Assembly: GCF_001969445.1 (NCBI RefSeq)
Contig: NZ_CP017297.1
Span: 4,278,001-4,342,000 of the forward strand
Reading direction: 5' to 3'
DNA length: 64,000 bases
Source: Brachybacterium sp. P6-10-X1
GTDB lineage: Bacteria > Actinomycetota > Actinomycetes > Actinomycetales > Dermabacteraceae
Each line of letters starts with the position of its first letter. Position 1 is the first letter of the stretch. Both the position numbers and the translations under genes were made by a program. The notes below the pieces were generated by a model that made no database searches, was not told the origin of the DNA, and worked only from the letters and a program-made list of their open reading frames with translations. Below are positions 20,031 through 27,435 of this stretch, piece after piece.

Positions 20031-20827
20031 GAGATCTCCTCCTCGCCGGCTCGGTGCGGGGCATCGCCTCCGCGCTCGGCATCCGCCCCGGTCGCTGCAT
20101 CCGCCTCGGCCCGGACAGCGCGCCGCCGCACCGGGATCAGACCGGCGCCGACCGCCACCAGCGCCGCCGCCAGCACCGGCAGTCCGGCCGGCAGCGCCGG
20201 GGTGGTCACCAGGGCCACGAAGGCCGCCGCCACCGCGATCGCGACCGCGTCCCGGGACCGCAGACGCGGCCACAGCAGGGCGAGGAAGGCGGCGGCCGCG
20301 GCGGCGTCGAGCCCCCACGCGGCCGGGTCCGCGATGTGCCGGCCCCCGAGCGCACCGAGCAGCGAGAACAGGTTCCAGAAGACGTAGACCCAGACCCCCG
20401 CGGACCAGAAGCCCGCCCGCCGCGACTCCTCGTCCGCGCCGGTCGCCGCGAGCGCGGCGGACTCGTCGATCGTCAGCTGGACCCGCGCCAGCGCCCTCCA
20501 CCCGCGGCGGGGGAGGTTCGGGGCCAGGATCAGTCCGTACAGGGTGTTGCGCACGCCCAGCAGGAGCGCGGCGAGCGCTGCGCCGAGCGCGGATCCGCCC
20601 CCGCCGAGCACCCCGACGAAGGCGAACTGGCTGCCACCGGTGAACATCACCGCCGAGAGCACCATCGCCTGCCAGACGTCGAGTCCGGAGGCGGTGGCGA
20701 GCGCCCCGTAGGAGATGCCGTACAGGCCGGTCGCGAGCCCGATCGAGAAGCCGGTGCGGCGCACGCTGCGCACGCGGTCCGGGGTCTCGTGGGGGCGGCG
20801 CCCGAGGGGCTGGGAAGCGGTGGACAT
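20027..20827 (-). CDS. azlC: AzlC-type branched-chain amino acid exporter, large subunit
   Basis: The 266-residue membrane protein matches AzlC: an early F-S-I-G-L-A-T-G-L-Y-G-I-S-Y-G-A-L stretch, the hydrophobic V-M-F-T-G-G-S-Q-F-A segment, and R-N-T-L-Y-G-L near residue 95. Six to eight helices are expected. The open frame extends to 21298, but that extension is Arg/Ala-rich and non-membrane. ATG 20827 precedes the conserved region. TACCGT (complement of 20838-20843) is a candidate -10 just upstream. A charged C-terminal tail of about 30 residues is exposed. Confidence 0.85.
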   Translation of the reverse strand: MSTASQPLGRRPHETPDRVRSVRRTGFSIGLATGLYGISYGALATASGLDVWQAMVLSAVMFTGGSQFAFVGVLGGGGSALGAALAALLLGVRNTLYGLILAPNLPRRGWRALARVQLTIDESAALAATGADEESRRAGFWSAGVWVYVFWNLFSLLGALGGRHIADPAAWGLDAAAAAAFLALLWPRLRSRDAVAIAVAAAFVALVTTPALPAGLPVLAAALVAVGAGLIPVRRRAVRAEADAATGADAERGGDAPHRAGEEEIS

Positions 20828-20901
20828 GATGACCCTCACGGTACGGTCACCTGGGCGGACACCGTCGTCGCGTCCGCCGGGTGGTGTGAGATCGTAGAAC
20901 C

Positions 20902-21630
20902 ATGACGGCCTCCCAGGACACCTCCGACGCGCCCCGGCCCACCGCTGCGCTCCCGTTGCGCGCCCGAGCTCTCCTGCTGGACATGGACGGCACCCTGATC
21001 GACTCCGGACCGGCGGTCGAGCGGGCCTGGAACACGCTGCTGCGCGAGCTCGGCACCGACCTCGAGTTCGGGCACGCCCAGCACGGCCGCCCCGCGCGCC
21101 AGGTGCTCGCCGAGCTGCTGCCCGGCCTCGACGCGGAGGAGCTCGACGCCGCGCATGCGCGCGTCGAGCAGCTCGAGATCGCCGACGTCGACTCCATCGT
21201 GACGCTGCCGGGCACCGAGCGCCTCCTGCGGGAGCTCGACGCGGCCGCCCGGCAGCTGGGCCGGGACACGTGGGCGATCGTGACCTCCTGCACCGCACCG
21301 CTGTTCGCGGCCCGCTGGGGCCGGACGGGGCTGGCCGAGCCCGCCCAGCTGGTCACCGCGGACCAGGTCCGACGGGGCAAGCCCGACCCAGCGCCGTACC
21401 TGCTCGGCGCCGAGCGCCTGGGCATCGCGCCGGGGGAGACCGTCGTCCTGGAGGATTCCGTCGGCGGCCTGGTCTCGGGGGCCGAGGCGGGGGCCCGCAC
21501 GGTCGCCGTGACGAGCACCACGCCGGCCGCGGAGCTGGCCCCGCTGGCGGACGCCCTGGTCACCTCGCTCGACGACCTGGAGATCCGCGTCGACGGCGAG
21601 GACCTCGTGCTGGCCCGCCGCGGTAGCTGA
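20902..21630 (+). CDS. HAD-superfamily phosphatase (GPP/beta-PGM-like)
   Basis: The 242-residue protein has catalytic D27-M-D29-G-T, the V-T-S motif II, a Lys in R-G-K-P-D-P (motif III) and the D-S-V-G-G motif IV. The small helical cap after residue 35 is typical of sugar-phosphate phosphatases and beta-phosphoglucomutase relatives. The substrate cannot be assigned. It is divergent from azlC. Confidence 0.85.
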   Translation: MTASQDTSDAPRPTAALPLRARALLLDMDGTLIDSGPAVERAWNTLLRELGTDLEFGHAQHGRPARQVLAELLPGLDAEELDAAHARVEQLEIADVDSIVTLPGTERLLRELDAAARQLGRDTWAIVTSCTAPLFAARWGRTGLAEPAQLVTADQVRRGKPDPAPYLLGAERLGIAPGETVVLEDSVGGLVSGAEAGARTVAVTSTTPAAELAPLADALVTSLDDLEIRVDGEDLVLARRGS

Positions 21631-21671
21631 ACGTCACGTCGCGCCTGGGCTCTCGGGGGCGGCGGCGTTGA

Positions 21672-21677
21672 TAGGCT
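21672..21677 (+). promoter_or_regulatory. candidate -10 element for the asnB fusion gene
   Basis: TAGGCT lies 82 bases before the ATG. The same hexamer serves dapA, dapF and lexA. No clear -35 is visible. Confidence 0.35.
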
Positions 21678-21759
21678 CAGGCGGCCGATCCTGGATCCTG
21701 CGTCGACCTGTGGCGTTGTCATCGCGGATCGGAGCAGCCCCCTCGAAAGGACTCGCCTC

Positions 21760-24549
21760 ATGTGCGGAATCTCCGGCAGCTACGGATTCGGCGCCGACGC
21801 CGAGGGCATCGCCCGGCAGATGAACAGCGCCCTGGCCCACCGCGGCCCCGACGGTGAAGGCCTGTTCACGCACGGCCAGGCGTCCCTGGCGCACCGTCGC
21901 CTGTCCATCATCGACCGTGAGCACGGCGCCCAGCCGATGACCACGGCCGACGGCCGCTTCACGATCGTGTACAACGGCGAGACCTACAACTACCTCGAGC
22001 TGCGCGCCGAGCTCGAGGGGCTCGGGCGCACCTTCCGCACCGCCTCCGACACCGAGGTGCTGCTGCAGGCGCACGCCGAATGGGGCACCGCGGCCTACGA
22101 CCGTTTCAACGGCATGTTCGCCTTCGCGATCCACGATGCGTCCACCGGCACGGTCACCGTCGCCCGCGATCACTTCGGCATCAAGCCCCTCTACTACTGG
22201 ATCGACGAGACCGCGGGATCCGGCGGAGACGGCCCCCAGGTGCTGTTCGGCTCCGAGATCCGAGCCCTGCTGGCTGCGCAGCGCTTCGAGGCGGCGCCCG
22301 ACGATCGTGCCGTCTACCGCTACCTGAAGTACCGCGTGCAGGACGACGACTCCCGGACGTTCTTCCGCGGCGTGCGCCGCCTGATGCCCGGACAGGTCCT
22401 CGAGATCAGCGCGGACGGCACCTCGATCACGGCCTTCACCTCCCTGCAGCAGGAGCTGCGCGAGATCGCGGCGCGTCCCAGCCGCCCGTACAGCGCCGAG
22501 GTGGTCGACGAGTACCGCGAGCGCTTCGGTGAGGCGGTGCGGCTGCGCCTGCAGTCCGAGGTGCCGGTCGGCACCTCGCTCTCCGGCGGTCTGGATTCCT
22601 CCGCGGTCGCCGCCGTCATCGCCCGTCACCTGCGCGAACAGCCCCAGGACGAGAGCTTCAGCGCCGTGGGCGCACGGCAGAACACCTTCTCCGCGGTGTT
22701 CCCCGACTCCTCGAACGACGAGGAGCGGTACGTCGATGCGCTGCTGGAGGAGAACGCCGGCCAGATCACCTCCCACAAGATCCATCCGCAGCCGGAGACC
22801 TTCCTCGAGGACGTGCGCGACTTCGTGCGCACCCAGGAGGAGCCGATCATCTCCACCGGGCCCTACGCGCAGTACGCGGTGATGCGTGCGGCGAGCGAGC
22901 ACGTCACCGTGCTGCTGGACGGCCAGGGCGCCGACGAGATGATGGCCGGGTACAACCCCTACTTCTACGTCTACCTGCGCCAGCTGCGCCGCCAGAAGCG
23001 GTTCAAGGAGCTCGCGAGCGAGGTCGTCGGCTCGCGCGACATCCTGCGCAAGCTCGCCCGCACGAAGTACTCCGGGCGCACCTCGGTCCCGGTCGAGGCG
23101 CTGCTGAACTCGAGCTTCGTCGCCGAGCACAGCGCCGAGAAGGTCACATCCGTCCAGGACGACCTCAAGGAGCGTCTGCTCGAGGACACCTTCCGCTCCT
23201 CACTGCCCTCGCTGCTGCGCTACGAGGACAAGAACACGATGCGCTTCAGCATCGAGGGCCGCGTGCCGTTCGTGGACAAGGAACTGCTGAAGTTCCTGTT
23301 CTCCCTCGACGAGTCCGCGATCATCCATGACGGCTGGAACAAGCGGATCCTGCGCGAGTCGATGGACGGGATCCTGCCCGACGCGATCTCCAAGCGGCGC
23401 AACAAGATCGGCTTCACCACGCCGGAGGGGGAATGGTTCCGCACCATCGCCCCGGAGCTGATGGAGATCTTCGCCTCCGAGTCCTTCGCGAGCCGCCCCT
23501 ACTTCGACGCCCCCAGCGTCATCGCCCTGTTCGAGGACTACATCGCCCACCCCGGCAATCACGGCACGATGATGTTCTGGCGCCTGCTGAACGTCGAGCT
23601 GTGGATGCGCACCTTCTTCGACGACACCGAGGGCTCCACGCGGGCCCTGGGGGACGAGGCCGCCGCCGACGAGCGCGCGGCCCTCGCCGCCGCGGGCGAG
23701 AGCTCCGCGCCCGAGGAGACCAGGACCGCCGCAGCGGGGACCGCGGGTGCCGAGGCCGAGGAGCCCAAGAGCGACTACGTCGCCAACCCGGACAAGCAGC
23801 TGGACCTGGTCTCCGACACCGATCGCCACACCTGGCGCCGACTGCCCCTGCAGACCGCACTGGTGGCCCGCGGCGACGACCTCCAGGCGCTGGTGCGCGA
23901 GCGGGTCGAGCGCTTCGCCGCCTCCCTGCCCGCCGACGTCGTGCCCGAGGGGTCCCCGTGGTACTTCGTGATCAGCGAGAAGATCATCGCGATCACGCAG
24001 GGCCGCTCGTGGTTCACCTGGGAGATCGCGCCGCGTCCCGCCGCGAAGGTGCTCAGCCGCTTCGTGACCCGCACCCCGGCCGGCATCGGCCTGGGAGACC
24101 CGACCACCATGGAGCTGGCCATCCGCGAGGTCGGTCTGCCGCGGGTGGTGGCGGCCTCCGCGGCCGGCGCGGTCGGCAAGGTGATCGGCAGGAAGGGGCT
24201 GTTCTACGAGGTGGTCGGCGCGAACGTGCGCGCGATCGACGGGCCGACGCCGTACTCGGCGTTCCCCTCGAACGTCTCCGCGAAGCTGCCCCCGAAGGAT
24301 CCCGACGCCGTGTCCGCCTCGCTCTCGGCGGCGATCCGCGGGGCCGACATCCCGGTGGCGCTGCGCGACAGCTTCGTGGGCACGGTCGTCATGGACGCCA
24401 ACGACATCGGACGCAACGTGCTGGGCTCGGACGTCTCCGTCCCGCACGAGCGGCTCGAGGCGACGTTCGCCGACAATCCCCTCGGTCAGGGCCGCCAGCG
24501 CACCCCGCTCGCGATCCTGGTCGATCTCGGCGCCGCGTCACAGCGTTGA
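21760..24549 (+). CDS. asnB: asparagine synthetase B fused to a CofE-like (F420 gamma-glutamyl ligase superfamily) domain
   Basis: The 929-residue protein is about 300 residues longer than usual AsnB. Residues 1 to about 620 form a complete glutamine-dependent asparagine synthetase-type amidotransferase: catalytic C2, the H-R-R-L-S-I-I-D and Y-N-G-E-T-Y-N glutaminase motifs, and the pyrophosphate loop S-G-G-L-D-S-S at 275-281. A low-complexity Ala/Glu linker (about 625-670) joins it to a C-terminal domain (about 685-929). That domain resembles the coenzyme F420-0 gamma-glutamyl ligase fold: an I-S-E-K-I-I-A-I-T-Q-G-R strand at 738-749, G-D-P-T-T-M, I-D-G-P, K-D-P-D-A and V-V-M-D-A-N-D. No F420 genes are in the window. 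It lies between dapB and dapA, so an amidation step on DAP or peptidoglycan is possible. That role is inference. Confidence 0.9.
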   Translation: MCGISGSYGFGADAEGIARQMNSALAHRGPDGEGLFTHGQASLAHRRLSIIDREHGAQPMTTADGRFTIVYNGETYNYLELRAELEGLGRTFRTASDTEVLLQAHAEWGTAAYDRFNGMFAFAIHDASTGTVTVARDHFGIKPLYYWIDETAGSGGDGPQVLFGSEIRALLAAQRFEAAPDDRAVYRYLKYRVQDDDSRTFFRGVRRLMPGQVLEISADGTSITAFTSLQQELREIAARPSRPYSAEVVDEYRERFGEAVRLRLQSEVPVGTSLSGGLDSSAVAAVIARHLREQPQDESFSAVGARQNTFSAVFPDSSNDEERYVDALLEENAGQITSHKIHPQPETFLEDVRDFVRTQEEPIISTGPYAQYAVMRAASEHVTVLLDGQGADEMMAGYNPYFYVYLRQLRRQKRFKELASEVVGSRDILRKLARTKYSGRTSVPVEALLNSSFVAEHSAEKVTSVQDDLKERLLEDTFRSSLPSLLRYEDKNTMRFSIEGRVPFVDKELLKFLFSLDESAIIHDGWNKRILRESMDGILPDAISKRRNKIGFTTPEGEWFRTIAPELMEIFASESFASRPYFDAPSVIALFEDYIAHPGNHGTMMFWRLLNVELWMRTFFDDTEGSTRALGDEAAADERAALAAAGESSAPEETRTAAAGTAGAEAEEPKSDYVANPDKQLDLVSDTDRHTWRRLPLQTALVARGDDLQALVRERVERFAASLPADVVPEGSPWYFVISEKIIAITQGRSWFTWEIAPRPAAKVLSRFVTRTPAGIGLGDPTTMELAIREVGLPRVVAASAAGAVGKVIGRKGLFYEVVGANVRAIDGPTPYSAFPSNVSAKLPPKDPDAVSASLSAAIRGADIPVALRDSFVGTVVMDANDIGRNVLGSDVSVPHERLEATFADNPLGQGRQRTPLAILVDLGAASQR

Positions 24550-24573
24550 GAGCGGACGGGGCTGGACTAGGCT
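24546..24573 (+). promoter_or_regulatory. dapA promoter (-35 TTGAGA, -10 TAGGCT)
   Basis: TTGAGA at 24546-24551 and TAGGCT at 24568-24573 are 16 bases apart. The -35 overlaps the asnB stop codon. The GGGAGGAG ribosome site follows before the dapA ATG. Confidence 0.55.
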
Positions 24574-24604
24574 CCGTGCAACAGATCTTTCTCGGGAGGA
24601 GACC

Positions 24605-25543
24605 ATGACCAGCACCGCCCCGCGACCCGCCCGGCCGTTCGGCACGGTGGGGACCGCCATGGTCACACCGATGACCGAGGACGCCCACGAGATCGACCTC
24701 GATGCCGCCCAGGAGCTCGCGGTGCACGTCACCGAGCACGGCAACGACATGATCGTCGTCTCCGGCACCACCGGAGAAGCCCCCACCCTGACCGACGTCG
24801 AGAAGCTGGAGCTCGCGCGGGCGGTCCGTGCGGCCGTCGGCCCCGAGATCAAGGTCATCGCCGGCGTGGGCACCTACGACACCGCGCACTCGATCGACCT
24901 CGCCCGCGAGCATGCGAAGCTCGGGCTCGACGGCCTGCTGGTCGTGACCCCGTACTACTCCAAGCCCACCCAGGCCGGGATCGTCGCGCACGTCTCCGCG
25001 ATCGCCGACTCCACCGACCTGCCCCTGATGCTGTACGACATCCCCGGCCGCACCGGTACCCCGCTCGCCTACGAGACGCTGCTGCGCCTGGGCGAGCACG
25101 AGAAGGTCCTGGCGATCAAGGATGCCAAGGCGAACCTCCAGCAGGCTTCCCTGGTGATGGAGCAGACGGACCTGACGTACTACTCCGGCGAGGACGCCCT
25201 GAACCTGGCGTGGCTGGCGATCGGCGCCTCCGGCATGGTGTCCGTGGTCGGCCAGGTCGCCGGTGACCTGGAGCGGAAGATGGTCGATGCCGTAGACCGC
25301 TCCGACCTCGCCGCCGCCCGGGACGCCCATCACGGCCTCGTCCCCATCGTCGAGGCCATCATGAATCGCATCCCCGGGGCCGTCGCCGCCAAGGCCGCCC
25401 TCGCCCTGCAGGGGGTGCTGCCCCACGCCGCCATGCGTGGTCCCCACGTCCCCGCCGACGTCGATCAGCTGCGGGCGCTGGCCGAGGCGCTGGAGGCGGT
25501 GGACGGCATCCCCTCCTGCGACCCGGCTCGGAGACCCCTGTGA
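24605..25543 (+). CDS. dapA: 4-hydroxy-tetrahydrodipicolinate synthase
   Basis: The 312-residue TIM-barrel aldolase condenses pyruvate with aspartate semialdehyde, the first committed step to DAP and lysine. The Schiff-base lysine is K172 in A-I-K-D-A-K. Also present are S-G-T-T-G-E-A-P-T-L, Y-Y-S-K-P-T-Q and Y-D-I-P-G-R-T with the conserved tyrosine. It has its own promoter. Its stop overlaps the RNase J GTG start (GTGA), a pairing conserved in actinomycetes. Confidence 0.97.
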   Translation: MTSTAPRPARPFGTVGTAMVTPMTEDAHEIDLDAAQELAVHVTEHGNDMIVVSGTTGEAPTLTDVEKLELARAVRAAVGPEIKVIAGVGTYDTAHSIDLAREHAKLGLDGLLVVTPYYSKPTQAGIVAHVSAIADSTDLPLMLYDIPGRTGTPLAYETLLRLGEHEKVLAIKDAKANLQQASLVMEQTDLTYYSGEDALNLAWLAIGASGMVSVVGQVAGDLERKMVDAVDRSDLAAARDAHHGLVPIVEAIMNRIPGAVAAKAALALQGVLPHAAMRGPHVPADVDQLRALAEALEAVDGIPSCDPARRPL

Positions 25544-27234
25544 CCACCGCCTTCTCCCAGCGACTGCATCAGGCGCCGAAACTGCGCAGCGGCTCGCTGC
25601 GCATCACGCCGCTGGGCGGACTCGGCGACGTCGGCCGGAACATGACCGTGTTCGAGATCGAGGGCCGCCTGCTGATCATCGACTGCGGCGTGCTCTTCCC
25701 CGAGGACGCACAGCCCGGCGTGGACCTGATCCTCCCGGACTTCGACCTCCTCCGAGACCGCCTCGACGACATCGCGGCGATCGTGCTGACCCACGGGCAC
25801 GAGGACCACATCGGGGCGGTGCCCTACCTGCTGCGCATGAGGCCGGACATCCCCCTGGTCGGCAGCGCGCTCACCCTCGCGTTCATCGAGGCGAAGCTCC
25901 GCGAGCACCGGATCAGGCCCGTCACCCACGCGGTCGCGGAGGGGCGGACCGAGAGCTTCGGGCCCTTCGACTGCGAGTTCATCGCCGTGAACCATTCGAT
26001 TCCCGACGCCCTGGCGGTCCATGTCTCGACCCCGGCGGGGACGGTGCTGCACACCGGGGACTTCAAGATGGACCAGCTGCCGCTGGACGGCCGGATCACC
26101 GACCTTCGCGCCTTCGCCCGACTCGGCGAGGCCGGCGTGGATCTGTTCATGACCGACTCCACCAATGCCGAGGTCCCGGGGTTCACCGTCGGGGAGCAGG
26201 AGATCGGCCCGACGCTGGACGCGATCTTCGCCAAAGCCCGGCAGAAGATCGTGGTGGCCTCGTTCTCGAGCCATGTCCACCGGGTCCAGCAGGTCCTCGA
26301 CGCGGCCGCGGCCCACGGGCGCCGGGTCGCCTTCGTCGGCCGCTCCATGGTGCGCAACATGGGCATCGCCGCCGAGATGGGATACCTCGACGTCCCCCCG
26401 AACACCCTCATCGACGCCAAGAAGGTCGGTGACCTGCCCGACGAGCAGGTGGTGATCATGTGCACGGGCAGCCAGGGAGAACCGATGGCCGCCCTCAGCC
26501 GCATCGCCAACCGCGACCACCGCGTCAGCGTGGGCCCGGGAGACCTGGTCGTGCTGGCCTCCTCCCTGATCCCCGGCAACGAGAACGCCGTGTTCCGCGT
26601 GGTCAACGGGCTGATGGCGCTCGGCGCCGAGGTGGTCCACAAGGGCAACGCGAAAGTCCACACCTCCGGGCACGCGAGCGCCGGCGAACTGCTGTACTGC
26701 TACAACATCGTGCGCCCCAGGAACGTGATGCCCATCCACGGCGAGGTGCGCCACCTGATCGCCAACGGGCGCCTCGCCGAAGCCACCGGCGTCCCACCGG
26801 AGCGCATCGTCCATGCCCAGGACGGCCATGTCGTCGACCTCCGGGACGGGGTGGCGGCGGTCGTCGGCGAGGTGCCCAACGGGTACGTGTACGTGGACGG
26901 CTCCAGCGTCGGCGAGATCTCCGAGGCCGATCTGAAGGACCGCCGCATCCTCGGCGACGAGGGCTTCATCTCCCTGTTCGCCGTGGTCAACTCCGAGACC
27001 GGCGCGCTCATCGCGGGCCCCGAGATCCACGCCCGCGGCGTGGCGGAGGACGATGCGGTGTTCGAGAGGATCCGCCCGGAGATCGTCTCGGCCCTCGAAC
27101 AGGCCGTCGCCGACCAGCCCACCCGTCGCGACACCCATCAGCTGCAGCAGGTCATGCGCCGGGTGATCGGTCGTTACGTGTCCCAGCGCCTGCGCCGCCG
27201 CCCGATGATCATCCCGATCGTCATCGAAGCCTGA
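25540..27234 (+). CDS. rnj: ribonuclease J
   Basis: The 564-residue metallo-beta-lactamase/beta-CASP nuclease combines endonuclease and 5'-3' exonuclease activities in mRNA decay and rRNA maturation. The metal motif H-G-H-E-D-H is at 85-90; later motifs include H-S-I-P-D, H-T-G-D-F-K, T-D-S-T-N and the beta-CASP S-G-H-A-S. It starts at GTG 25540, inside the dapA stop. The stop codon falls within the first unit of a 55-bp tandem repeat. Confidence 0.96.
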   Translation: MTTAFSQRLHQAPKLRSGSLRITPLGGLGDVGRNMTVFEIEGRLLIIDCGVLFPEDAQPGVDLILPDFDLLRDRLDDIAAIVLTHGHEDHIGAVPYLLRMRPDIPLVGSALTLAFIEAKLREHRIRPVTHAVAEGRTESFGPFDCEFIAVNHSIPDALAVHVSTPAGTVLHTGDFKMDQLPLDGRITDLRAFARLGEAGVDLFMTDSTNAEVPGFTVGEQEIGPTLDAIFAKARQKIVVASFSSHVHRVQQVLDAAAAHGRRVAFVGRSMVRNMGIAAEMGYLDVPPNTLIDAKKVGDLPDEQVVIMCTGSQGEPMAALSRIANRDHRVSVGPGDLVVLASSLIPGNENAVFRVVNGLMALGAEVVHKGNAKVHTSGHASAGELLYCYNIVRPRNVMPIHGEVRHLIANGRLAEATGVPPERIVHAQDGHVVDLRDGVAAVVGEVPNGYVYVDGSSVGEISEADLKDRRILGDEGFISLFAVVNSETGALIAGPEIHARGVAEDDAVFERIRPEIVSALEQAVADQPTRRDTHQLQQVMRRVIGRYVSQRLRRRPMIIPIVIEA

Positions 27235-27340
27235 TCGACGTGCTGCGAGGGACGAGCGGTAGGGGATCTGGCAGGTGAGCGACGTCTGATCGACGTGCTG
27301 CGAGGGACGAGCGGTAGGAGATCTGGCAGGTGAGCGACGC
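27231..27340 (+). repeat. 55-bp tandem repeat, two copies, spanning the RNase J stop codon
   Basis: Copy 1 is 27231-27285 and copy 2 is 27286-27340. They differ at two positions (g/a in the middle, t/c at the last base). The unit begins with the bases of the RNase J stop codon and is directly repeated without spacer; CTGA after copy 2 starts a truncated third copy. No strong hairpin is visible in a single unit. Confidence 0.9.
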
Positions 27341-27422
27341 CTGAGTCCGGCGCGGGCGTGAGATGCGCCCGCTGCGACCGGCCGCAGCGCGCCGCCTCCT
27401 CGGGCTGAGGGGAGGGGAGCGG

Positions 27423-27428
27423 TACCCT
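27423..27428 (+). promoter_or_regulatory. -10 element of ftsK, likely leaderless
   Basis: TACCCT ends seven bases before the ftsK ATG and there is no good Shine-Dalgarno, so transcription should begin at or next to the A of ATG. Confidence 0.5.
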
Positions 27429-27435
27429 GGGGTCC

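Noticed and set aside
27231-27340. CRISPR-like array
   Set aside because: Only two directly abutting units with no spacers and no cas genes; it is a tandem repeat.
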